Assembly: GCA_038503065.1 (NCBI GenBank)
Contig: JBCAMK010000011.1
Location: forward strand, 62,001 to 126,000
DNA length: 64,000 nucleotides
Source of the DNA: Paragyromitra xinjiangensis
Lineage: Eukaryota; Ascomycota; Pezizomycetes; Pezizales; Discinaceae
Reading direction: 5' to 3'
In this document: piece by piece, positions 11,451 to 21,230 of the stretch
Position numbering within the stretch: position 1 is the first letter of the stretch
Layout of the letters: every line of letters starts with the position of its first letter
Notes under the pieces: generated by a model
The model's input: the letters and a program-made list of their open reading frames with translations, nothing else
What the model was told of the DNA's origin: nothing
Databases searched by the model: none
Made by a program: the position numbers and the translations under genes

Positions 11451-12683
11451 CATATTTATATGCAAGGCATCGATGCGGGTAAGTACTTTGCTGGTGCCCC
11501 GTTGCGTCTGGTTTTCTGGAAAAACTCATATTCTGAAGACTTCATCATGCAGATACGATGCGCGGCCTATCTGTCGCAATTGCAAGGCAAAAGTGCTACA
11601 TACGCACCTGATTTTCTAAAAACCGAAAACCTAGTCGGCGAGCACATCCTGCTAATCCTTGTTTGACCCGCCTGGTTTTCCTATCTATGCACTTTACGGA
11701 AATTCGGAAACCTCGCTGTCCCTTGCCTCTAGTATCTGTTGTGAAGGCGACCACTCCTTGTGCCATCCCATCTTGCAGATTTCTCATCCCAGTGTGAGGA
11801 TTGGATGGTTTCTCCACGACCTCTAGTAAGCCTAAGTTGAACCCGCCCATCAAGCAATTTCCGTCTTTGGATGACACTTATTCAGCGTAGCATGACGTTA
11901 AAAGCGCAGTGTGCCAGGGGGATAGCAAACAGATGTGCAGCATTTATAGCTGGCCAATTTCTCAGCCTTGTTCTTATAACAAAGTGCAGTCAACCCATAC
12001 CACTACAAAGATGAATGACGCGTATAGCTTATATATACCCGACTGTAATGTAACGAGGTGTCCTATGGACGCGGTGGGGCAAGATCATGTTGATGGTAAA
12101 GAATCTATATCTACCTTCATCTAGTTACATTAACTAATCAATGGGCTTTTGCACGTATTCAGGAGTACCTCGGGCACCGCCGCCTTCACCAGAATTAAAG
12201 CCTACACGCAGAATGCCGGAACAGAAACAATTGATCATGAGGCTAAAAGGCTAGCCCATCACCCTTATTATTGTTGTCGACTTCGGTAAGGAGTACTTTT
12301 AGTATTTTGGTGTCGATCTGCTGACACGTCTAGGTTAGTAGATGACAAAGATATCCCGTTTCGCGGCGTGTGATGTGTTTCATTGTTATTAGGTAACCAA
12401 TATTGGAAGCCGAGATTGGTGATCTGTGTACTAGCTAGCATTGAAATTTAAAAAAATACTCTAAAATTTTTGAGGAACGTTACCCTGGTGACTTATGAGC
12501 TGGCGAGGGCCGGCATTGGTAGATAGCGTGAGCAGTGTGACAAGTTTTTTAATTTTGCACCAAACTGCTCCTACGACCCCAGTCCCATGATATGTCGTAC
12601 AGACAGCATAGGCTATTGTTAAAATTCGTTTAGTTCTTTCCCTCATAGGACTGATGAGTACTTATTACCGAGACTTTACGGTA
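11451..12683. other. Stretch without a supportable gene
   Basis: Short frames on both strands without family motifs or splice structure. No repeat family member was recognised. Confidence 0.4.
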
Positions 12684-12992
12684 TGGTTGGGGACGCCTTT
12701 TATCGGAGGGCCGCGACATTCGTTTCGCTTACTAATCCATACAAAATAGGCGCAAAATACCTAGGCATGAATCCTTCAATTTTGACCATACAAGCGACAT
12801 TAGTCCTCAAACCCAATTTTAATAACTCAACAACCAGAAGGAATTTGGAAAATCCGAGACTGTTGAGTGAAATAGCGAGTGACATTTAGGCCCATAACAG
12901 AGCTCTTTTAGAAAATAGACTTTTTTTGGTGGAGGAGATGCGGTTCAAAGTGGCGGGTTCTAAAACCCTCCGGTTATAGGCGTCCCCAACCA
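12684..12992. mobile_element. 309-bp MITE with TA duplication
   Basis: The left end TGGTTGGGGACGCC at 12,684 is perfectly inverted at 12,979-12,992, with a looser match continuing to about 27 bp (both sides reach GGAGGG). A TA lies directly outside each end (12,682-12,683 and 12,993-12,994), the target duplication expected for Tc1/mariner-type elements. There is no transposase inside, so it is non-autonomous. Confidence 0.65.
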
Positions 12993-13358
12993 TATCCCGC
13001 CGATATCCCTTTACGCTGGCTATACTTTCACATCTTTAGCAAAAAGATTTACTACGTGCCCAAACTTTTCAAATATGATTTTCATTAGCAAAGACAACCT
13101 CACCGTGACGAGTTATTTGCATTCCCGTCCCCAACATCTTACACCAACTCTCGTAAACGAATTTACTTATGCTCTGGGCTTAGAGGTTTCCCTGAAACTC
13201 TGGTAGTACCTATTTCTCAAGTTATTGGTTATTCTCTCTAAGTTTTGTTACTCCAAGTGCTTACGTTATACTGTTGGAAATGACGTTATCTATCAACATG
13301 CGGCTCATAGAAAGCTTGGCAAGGGAAACGGAGTATGTTTGTACCGACAACTGAATAT

Positions 13359-13522
13359 CGTATTAACTCGAGAGAGTGGACTTGACGCTAAGACGTTGGA
13401 ATTGCCTATAGAGGTAAGGCTCTAACAAATTTCTGCTCAGCTTTGACCCCCTTAGCTGGCGCCTTACCCGTCGAGGCAATTCTAACGTCTTAGCGTCAAG
13501 TCCACTCTCTCGAGTTAATACG
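13359..13522. mobile_element. 164-bp inverted-repeat element
   Basis: Arms of about 60 bp begin CGTATTAACTCGAGAGAGTG on the left and return inverted on the right, with one mismatch in the first 48 positions. The loop is only about 40 bp. The flanking bases do not show a clear duplication, so the precise termini (CGTA or inside it) are uncertain. A transcript would form a very stable hairpin. Confidence 0.7.
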
Positions 13523-13947
13523 GTAGTATGGGAGAATGAGGCTCCGACAGAGCAACCACAGAGTATGAGATCAGCATTAAGTTGTTCCATACTAAGCTAT
13601 TGTTCTTTCCTTAGAATAACGTTTCGAGATGTATTTATACAGGTGGAATCCACCTTAATGCAAATCACTTCTCTACACAGTTTTTATATACAACTGATGA
13701 TTCCACACCCCACCTTTAGAAACGACACTATCCCGCTTCTTTCAACCCCTAGCCCATCAACTCCAAGCTAAAAAACTCTTCTGAAAATGAAATAGGTCCC
13801 GCGAACCTCTCACAACAACTGGGAAAAGAGTGTGACGGGTATCAAACTGCCTGAGGTTGTGGATGTTTTCATTGCAAAATCCCAGTATGTCAAATTATGG
13901 TGAGTCACTAAAGTAACCCCCCTAAATCCGTTTTCCAGACAATTTAA

Positions 13948-14410
13948 CTTTTAAAGCATGCTCTGAGGTTAAAATATGGGGAACGGTTTTCAGAAATTGG
14001 TAATGGACCTCTCGGCAAAAGATGGTCATACGTCGAGACAAAAGAAAAATATTATTACGCGGAGGAATTCGAAAAAGAATACGAAGATTTAAGGAATTCC
14101 GAGAACTCATGGCTAGAACACTGGATAGTTTATCAGTTATGGATCAAAGTGAACTCACCAGGGCGGGGAAAGAGTGTGTTCTTCACTTCCTTCAGTAGGT
14201 CGGATCTAACACTTTGTAGATCGTTCCAATTATCCGGGCGGCACTCCCAGTGATACACCTGCGGCAGCTATTACAGATCGATTTTCAAGTCCAACTGACA
14301 CACCGGGTGATTCAAGCCAGGCTGTTGAGGGGCCTCTGCATTTCGGTGATGCAGACCAGAGTCCGGCTTCCACAGCCCGCAGCCCAACCACATCCAGGCC
14401 ATGGGAGTAG
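13948..14410 (+). CDS. Unrecognised gene, probable last two exons
   Basis: The frame 13,948-14,173 reads as ordinary protein, with a charged aromatic stretch KYYYAEEFEKEYEDL and then WLEHWIVYQLW. A GTGTGT donor at 14,174 and a TTTGTAG acceptor ending at 14,219 define a 46-bp intron that joins it in frame to a Pro/Ser/Thr/Asp-rich tail ending at a TAG at 14,408-14,410. I do not know the family. The 5' end is missing: a stop lies just upstream, so an earlier exon or a truncation is likely. Such low-complexity acidic tails are common in fungal proteins. The intron assignment is inference. Confidence 0.4.
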
Positions 14411-15152
14411 TAAGTGTTGGGAATAATGGAGAAGACGGAGAAAGGGGGGAAATGGGGCGTACGCGGTTAATCTAAGATGCAATTAAGTGTCATTATTTTG
14501 GAGTTATAGATGAGAATGAAACCAGGGATTTAGCATACGTACATGTAAATTTGAATGTGTTATGTTTAAGAAAGAAAATGCGACTTTGCAATTGGTTAAG
14601 TGTTTATACCCAGACACTTGTTCCACTACATTACTTTAGGTAGCAATAAGTATAGAACCTAGAATCTCTCAAGTTCGTTCGGGTACATGCCAAGTACCTG
14701 TACAGATCTGGGGACAGCTGCGAACAGGATATTATTTTATTACTCCTGTTAGAGAACCTTAGAGGCCACCGCTACGCACATATATACGTGTGTCATTCAT
14801 AATATAGTTTTGTGCTATATATAGGTATAGACACACAAGCCTAAGCTTCTAATTAAAGAGAAGGGCTGCGCTGGAGATTGGTTAGGGTCACTCTCTTGGT
14901 AAAAATACAAGAAGCTATCCAATATATTTGAGGATTCTTTCATTTTAGTGGGCTCGTGGCATGATGCATAGGGAAAATATAGCTTCAGCCACTCCCGAAT
15001 TCGTAAAAATTTATAAATGCAAAACAAGTTCAACTTCATGCCTTCTTTTCCAAATTTTTCGTATCTCGAAGATCATATCGTTACTATTACTCGAGGGGTT
15101 CTTTGCCCTCGCCCGGTCCTATGGATTTCAAGTCAATATTAATCTCCCGTCA
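14411..15152. other. Stretch without a supportable gene
   Basis: AT-rich with small ATATA palindromes near 14,780-14,830. No open frame with coding character. Confidence 0.4.
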
Positions 15153-15915
15153 TTAGTCAACTGATAGGCAATTTGTACCTTTCAAAGATCCACCCCCTGT
15201 TGTTTGCGTTCTATCCTTAGATTCCTTTGAAAAACTTGCTGTGTCCAACCTATCATCTGCTACCGGTTTCTCCCCAGACTCTCTCAGATCACTTGTTGTA
15301 TCAGATTCCGTCTCACCATCTGTTAAGCGTTGGTCATTCTTCATCTCCTAGCGAACAACTAATACCTTTCGAAGTGCTTCCTCTCATTGCCTTTAATTTG
15401 GCTTTCTTTTTATGGGCCGCTCTGTTCTGGATAACTCTATGCCTCTTGTTCCTCCAACTCCTTCCCCACCCACGCTTAGGTCAATATACTTCCGAAACAT
15501 ATCCTGGTCTCCCTCAGTAATATAATTGCCAACATGGAAAGTACCACCCTACCTGAAGCGTTTCCGAAGATATAGGGCTTCACGTTTTTTCCAAGAGCAG
15601 ATCAAACGGGCTCGGCGGCATGTTGGTGGTTTGTTAGATTGTGGAGCAGATCCCCGACCCCGCTCACGATTATGTATAGTTAGCCATACAGTCATACAGC
15701 CACATAAGAAGGTACTCGCCCAAACCATGTAATTGAATAGAGATAATAAGACCAGAAAATACAAACTGTAGACAACCCCTGGGCCTAGCAAAAGCTGAAA
15801 ATAAACACCAAAGGAGGAAATTTATTCTAGGAAGGAAAATACCAAATGGTGTGGGGGGAACGAGTGAAATACGCATAAGAAACTCAACGACTCCCAGGAA
15901 ATATCTCCAATACAT
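15153..15915 (-). pseudogene. Possible decayed membrane-protein gene
   Basis: Read on the minus strand, 15,915-15,670 and 15,791-15,549 give hydrophobic segments with aromatic-rich membrane-like stretches (for example YFLGVVEFLM and YSLYFLVLLSLF). These are followed at about 15,480-15,330 by a basic segment and, in a shifted frame at 15,344-15,153, by a hydrophilic acidic tail rich in Asp, Glu, Ser and Thr that ends LSVD. The order of membrane segments, then basic loop, then polar tail suggests one protein broken by frameshifts. No family is recognised. Chance hydrophobic frames are an alternative, so confidence is low. Confidence 0.25.
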
Positions 15916-16576
15916 TGTCCATGCAATTAACGGGTGGGCCTTGATCGTTGGATATGGAGGTCTGGTTTAAAAACTTCAACCAAAACCTTCTTCTAGCTAA
16001 GCCGAACGAATAAAGTCCTAGTATTTGGTATCGCTTGCTGCTGAAACAAACTGGATGCCTCAGACAGAGTTTTACAGGTCATTCGAGGCCGGCCAACCCG
16101 TATTATTCTACGGATGGATCTCCGGCACTGCAACAGCCTGCCAAAGTAATGTGAAGATAAGCGCGGTTGCCTGATAGTCAATGTTGGCCCGGCCAATATC
16201 CGGTGCCTACTGTTGCAGTGCGAATATAAACAAGATTTCCTTCTGCAGCTGGCCAGCCACCGTTTTTCTCGGTGTCCAAAGGTTTCCCAGTATTAGGTAT
16301 TAGAACGATCCCCTATAACCAAACCTATAAACAAAGATTAGACCTTGACACCACAAACCAATAATATTTCCAGGAGTGGAGCTTCCCAGGATATAATTCA
16401 CGAAGGGATTTGTTTCCGCACGAATCAAGGTTTTCCTATGGCTTTTGGTCAGTTCTGTTCCTATGTTCCGTTTCCTAACCTTGCAGCCTACTAGTAGCAG
16501 TAAACCCTGCCATTCCTGTTATGCCACAGTACAATAAATAAGATGTAGCTGCCCCCCCAAACTCGCTTGGCCTCTA
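15916..16576. other. Stretch without a supportable gene
   Basis: No coding frame of note. Weak inverted similarity around GCACTGCAACAG (16,125) and CTGTTGCAGTGC (16,210) is too short to call an element. Confidence 0.4.
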
Positions 16577-17521
16577 TTGTTCTCCAAGCGGTCTAGATCT
16601 AGCTTCTCTTTCAATGGCAGGTTTCCCTTCCTCGCTTGTTATGGTTTCAACAACAGGGTAACCGTCGCTTACCTACTCCAGGCCCAACCCCGCAAAGTCG
16701 CTCATCCGACCATCGCCGACTTTTTTCACCGCACGTCCAGAGATTGGAGCCTAAACGAATTCCTGAAATGGGCTAAAAATTCTTACCCATCGGATACGAC
16801 ACAACGACTTACTCGAGGTCGATATCGGCACGCGGTCAGTCAAATTAGTCGATGCAAGCTTCCATGCTGTAGCCTAGAGGACAGAGCCAAAGCTCAAAAG
16901 CTCCTTGATCTGTTTACGTTGAAGGTATGTGTTTTTAGTACCAAATACTATCGTGACATGAACGACCTTCACGTCTGTCGCCCCCCCCGCCATCAGATAT
17001 CCTTGATTGCTATCTTTTTCGCCCCTGGGGGGGGGTTTGTTGCACTCGCCGGTCCTCAGATACCCTTGTTTGCTATCTGTTCACCCGGGGAGGGGGTTGC
17101 ACTCACCGGTCCTCAGATTATCCTTGTTTGTTAACTGTTCGCCCTGGTGAGGGGAAGGAGTGGGGTCGTGAATTTGCCTCCTGTACAGTGCAAGAGAGTC
17201 GTGCTAATTTCTTCTATACGAGTTTCATACCAGGGCAGAGGGTCTGATAAATACCTTGCCAAATCTTTGGCGGGCAAAGATGTCACCAGCAAGCCAGTAC
17301 AAATAAACTATGGGCCTGTTGTTCAAGGGAGAATCAAAAATTCAAATTTTACTCAAACATCTCACATAGATAGCCCTGATCAAGTAGAACTATTTCTTCA
17401 GGTTTATCGTCTCTTTTCTGATGCTATTCCTAGGCACCCCTACCACGGTCGTCGCCACATTCTCCCCCTTCGGTTGCCACAACTTTCTCGCATACGGAAG
17501 CTCACCCTGATCAGCCGGTGA
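16577..17521 (+). CDS. Unrecognised open frames, possibly 5' exons of the 17.7-19.1 kb gene
   Basis: Two consecutive plus-strand frames (16,577-17,134 and 17,147-17,521) have mixed composition. The first half of the upper frame is plausible protein (WSLNEFLKWAKNSYPSD, then a stretch ending AQKLLDLFTLK just before a GTATGT donor-like site at about 16,925). Beyond that, the frame runs through a non-coding-looking C-rich/G-rich minisatellite (16,980-17,155). The second frame contains a polar segment ending in LFLQVYRLF. I cannot join them to each other or to the downstream gene with confidence, and no family is recognised. Confidence 0.25.
16980..17155 (+). repeat. About 60-bp minisatellite, three copies
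   Basis: Units share GCACTCGCCGGTCCTCAGAT followed by ACCCTTGTTTGCTATCTG and end in a G-run (CCTGGGGGGGG, CCGGGGAGGGG, CCTGGTGAGGGG). The G-runs differ in length between copies, typical of slippage. It probably lies in an intron or intergenic DNA. Confidence 0.65.
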
Positions 17522-17694
17522 ACGATTGTTTCCAGGCCTCGTCTGTTCTCAGTAGCGAAGAAGAGGTAGGCTTTGCCAAAATTTCTTTAAACTGCTGGTC
17601 TGTTTTCTGATCTGAACCCAGCTATACGACGACATTGACTCCGTTTGGAGGTAGTTCTTGATATCCTCGGGCGTCCCCCTAATGGCAGGCTCTT

Positions 17695-19157
17695 TTGCTA
17701 AGAGTGCATAGTCACGGAAGTCGCGAGCACAGTGAAGGCCTCGTGCCGCCGTCAACTCACATCACTAGCACTAGTAGGGGGGGGGAGGAGGAGTACGAGG
17801 AGGAGTATGAGGATGAGGATGAGGATGGGGGCGAGGATGAGGGTGAGGATGAGGGTGAGGATGAGGAACAAGTTATAAAAGATTTCCGCACCAGCTACCA
17901 ACAGATGAACGATAAACTGGAACTATCCTCGCATAGAAAGGTAGAAGATGTGATTTTCAGTAATGCGATCGTCTTGAAGACGGTGAGGCCAGTACATCTG
18001 TGGGTGGTCGATCTGGGCGATTCTGCCGTGCAGTCGTGGTTTTCACCTGAGGAGTTGAAAGAGCTAAAAGGTCAGAGATTGCAATTGCCAACACCTTGTG
18101 ACCTTATGCTACGGTCAATGTCAAGGTTTGCATCTGTGAGTCGATTGTATCACAATCCTTCCACAATGTATTTTCGTCCTAAACTACGATAGGCAATCAC
18201 ACCCACTGAATTCCGACATATCGTGGAGAAAGTTTCGTACCGACCAGATGAGGAGGCCTACGATAAAAACAAACACTTCGACGCTTCATGGGTTAACACG
18301 GTCATTCTTGAAATGTATGCCTTTACCTCATATGTTCAGTTGTTTACCATTTTGCTCTATCCTGGGGCCTTACCAATGATTACAGGCTCGATTTATATGA
18401 TTCCGAGGACCTACTCACGTATCCTCATCTTCAAGAAGGGGCATACGATTCTGGCATCTGGTCTTTCCTTGTTGATAAATGTCTAAAGAATCTCCCGGAT
18501 ATGGTTCTTCAGCGGTATGTCCTCCACTTGCCCATCCTAACAGTGTAGCTTCCTCTAATTTCTACTTTCATAGTAAGGAGATATGCTCTTTAGCTCTTAA
18601 CTCCTTCCAAGGCAATAAAGGGCCTCATGCAAAATTCGACGGAATCGTAGTGACTCGCAATTCTTCCACCCGTTCTAACAGTAATTACCGCGAGCATGGT
18701 GCAATCGAGGTGTCGAAAGGCACTATTACTGTCGGTTCTAAGAAATGGCATTCAGATATATTTAAGGTGGTGAGAGGCCTTCTTGCCATGTTATCCCATC
18801 TCAAGAACCTCGTGGGACACGATCTTGGGACGGTTCGGAAACTCCAGGTACCTGGGCTAGTGCATGCAGGTACGCTCTCCCATAGCCATTGCCCCATGTG
18901 TAGCGGTTGTGTCAACGTTCGTGAGCCTAGGCTTGACTACCCAGTCTTTCCGAATGAGCTGTTTGGGCAAAAATCTGTTTCTCTTGGATCGGGGTGTATT
19001 GAGCTCCGTTCCTACAACCGTTCGGGAATTGAAGAAGGTTTTCCACTTGATGCTTAGCATCTGGACGTTCAAGGTGTGTATTATGTCCCGCTCTTATCCA
19101 AGGAATTTCGCTTATTTATACTTAGCAAATGATACGGGATTGCTCGGACGTCGTTAA
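17695..19157 (+). CDS. Multi-exon unknown fungal protein with acidic N-terminal tract and conserved-looking core
   Basis: Exon 1 carries a Glu/Asp repeat (GEDEGEDEGEDEE) and ends at a GTGAGT donor (18,136). Acceptors at 18,192 and before 18,386, and an intron at 18,515-18,573 (GTATGT...TAG), stitch the following pieces in order: a segment ending ASWVNTVILEMYAF, a segment YDSGIWSFLVDKCLKNLPDM, and then ICSLALNSFQGNKGPH, KFDGIVVTRN, HGAIEVSKG and VRKLQVPGLVHAG. Near the end VPTTVRELKKVF...LSIWTFK continues the pattern in a different frame, so there is a frameshift or another intron near 18,870-18,960. The layout resembles large fungal families of unknown function that carry an RGE-x-CSLA block, a D-x-I strand and an E-x-x-K element; this is from memory and unverified. 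A nuclease-like role is only speculation. A small frame ends at 19,157. Confidence 0.45.
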
Positions 19158-19159
19158 CT

Positions 19160-19855
19160 CTTACCCTAAACACTCCGAAGCCCAGACTGAAGATGTGTTG
19201 TACGAACAGTTAAAAGCAAATCAGTGTTTCTTATGATCTGCTCATATTTATTCTTCGTTCGATGCTCTAGTATTTGGATGGTCTTTTTGGCTCTTTTATG
19301 AATTCGCACTTTACATGCAAGATCGACTTTCCCTTCCTGAGCGCCATACTTAGTTTATCTCCTACTTCAATTGGGGAACATTATTGAATCTTCAACTATG
19401 TGTTGGTTGCCATCATTAATCTTCTTCCTGAATAGTTTTTACGCGAGAAAAAAGTGCATGCATTCATCCAAAATCCATCCAAAATCCTTCACCAACTACC
19501 CCAGACCCAGTGATCGAGTAGGGTCATATCTGAATATATAGATTTGGGGGTGTGGGCCACCTCATTGTAAGATTCCAGTCAACAACTTTGCACGAGATTC
19601 TGCGCGTAAAAAAAACCAGAAACTAGTGCTTCTGGCTGCTCTCCCCCCTCCCCTGCTGTTTTCTCTTCCCATCACATCTACTACGCTATTGCCTCTAAAG
19701 GCGCAATTAAGCGCTTAAACCTTGGGAAATCTAAACCATTTACCCTATAATAAAGTGAATGCTATGTTGTGACGCTATTCATTACGGTCAGCACTCTTCA
19801 GACTGTGGGTGCTGTTTCCCCATATCCGCCCCATATTTCGACCATATCACGAGTA
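19160..19855. other. Stretch without a supportable gene
   Basis: No coding frame. A short direct duplication (AATCCATCCAAAATCC) occurs near 19,470. Confidence 0.4.
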
Positions 19856-19940
19856 AGTACGCTGAAGGGTTATGGGTGCAAAGGCCTAGCGAGGTTTGAT
19901 TGGCTACTCAAGCAGGTCGTTCAAGGGCTATGTCGGGACT
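19856..19940 (+). repeat. Dispersed repeat family R2, partial copy
   Basis: GAAGGGTTATGGGTG, GGCCTAGCG and TTTGATTGGCTAC match the first third of the copies at 6,058 and 20,354; the remainder has diverged. Confidence 0.45.
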
Positions 19941-20140
19941 CAGATATACGTAGTGATTATACATAATATGCAGGTGTTACTTTTTTGGAATGTCTTCCAA
20001 AAAACTTGAAGTCGGCTAATGTCGGGTACCACGTTTACTAGCCGTATGCGGGTCTTAGGATAGAGGAAGGCTGTAACTATTTATGGCGATAAGTAACCCT
20101 TTTGGGGTAAAAAGTCTTTCGAAAAACGAAAAAACCACTA

Positions 20141-20300
20141 TCTTCGATCAGCCAAATACCAGGACGGCCCAAATACCAGGAATGTCCGATCCTGATTCTA
20201 ATTGGCCGAAAATTGGTTACCCTACCGGATCAAAGCAAGTTTTTCCACTAAAATTTGTGTTCTGGTATTTGGCTGGTCCTGGTATTTGGCTGATCGAGGA
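20141..20300. mobile_element. 160-bp MITE with TA duplication and internally repeated arms
   Basis: Arms of about 41 bp start TCTTCGATCAGCCAAATACC on the left and TCCTCGATCAGCCAAATACC on the inverted right end. Within each arm CCAAATACCAGGA occurs twice. A TA lies outside both ends (20,139-20,140 and 20,301-20,302). The interior has no transposase. It sits just upstream of a copy of repeat family R2. Confidence 0.7.
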
Positions 20301-20335
20301 TAGCACTGAGAAACAATTTTGCCTATACGGCTAGT

Positions 20336-20510
20336 TAATGCGGTGCCCCGGACGGAGTGGAGGGTTATGGGGTAGTAAGAGCCTAGTGGATTTTTGATTG
20401 GCTGTCCAGTCCAGCCAGTGAATTTCGGCAGCAACCAACCTAAAAGGGATCAAACGCCGTGCAGCGGCGTGAGGTCCCAACTGTGAGTTTTTCACTTGAT
20501 ATTGAGGCAA
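20336..20510 (+). repeat. Dispersed repeat family R2, second long copy
   Basis: Aligns over its length with 6,058-6,215 (GGGTTATGGGG, GAGCCTAGTGGATT, GGCTGTCCAG, AACGCCGTGCAGCGGCGTGAGG, TTTTTCACTTGAT). Differences are mostly transitions plus a few small gaps. Confidence 0.55.
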
Positions 20511-20756
20511 GCCCAAAGGTCAAGATTCTTGGTGTTCTGGATATGGTTCTTCGGTCAGGGCATGCGACCCCCAGCTGGATCAGAGTCTGGGCTGACTTGG
20601 CCAGGACCTGGGGTCGTCTCGAGTATATCCTCCTATCTAGCGGTTAAAAACCCACTTTTGATTGGCCAGTTGCTCTAGCGATGTGATTCCCGTTCTAGTC
20701 AGATATCGTAATTCGGGACTATAAACCTAACCCACACCAAGAATTAATCACACTCG

Positions 20757-20830
20757 CTAGAAGGAATCGAACGTCGCACAGCAGCGTGGGTCCCGACTGG
20801 CGAGGGCATCTCGTCAAGGCTAGGAGGGGG
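20757..20830 (+). repeat. Dispersed repeat family R2, 3' fragment
   Basis: AGAAGGAATCGAACGTCGCA followed by CAGCAGCGTGGGTCCCGACT matches the AGGGATCGAACGCCGTGTAG portion of the 6.1-kb copy. The preceding 250 bp (AGCGGTTAAAAACC, GATTGGCCAGTTG) may be a further degraded part of the same unit. Confidence 0.4.
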
Positions 20831-21230
20831 GCACGTAGTAGTGGAGTTCGGTTCTGATTGGTCAAATCCAACATTAATTCTAGCGATATGGGTACTTCAG
20901 GGTGAGGATAAGTCTGTCGACAGGTGGTGCAGCCATTTGCTTGAGGGGCTCGAGCTTGCCCGAGTTTTTCGGTTTTATCAACCAAACAAGTTTTACAGTG
21001 CGGTATCTCATGCATGTGACCTCGGAGACATTACAGAAAAGAATCAAAAACTTGGGCCTCTCTTCTCTCTTCGAGAAACCAGAACCCATAGGGTTTCGAG
21101 CCTATATTTCATATTTTATTCATTGATAGCTCCAGAGCTGTATATATAATCTTGAACACAAATTAAACATAAATCAAGCAAATTAACAAAGGAGAGTAGA
21201 ACATCATCTATTGAATGCTTGTCAATAGTT

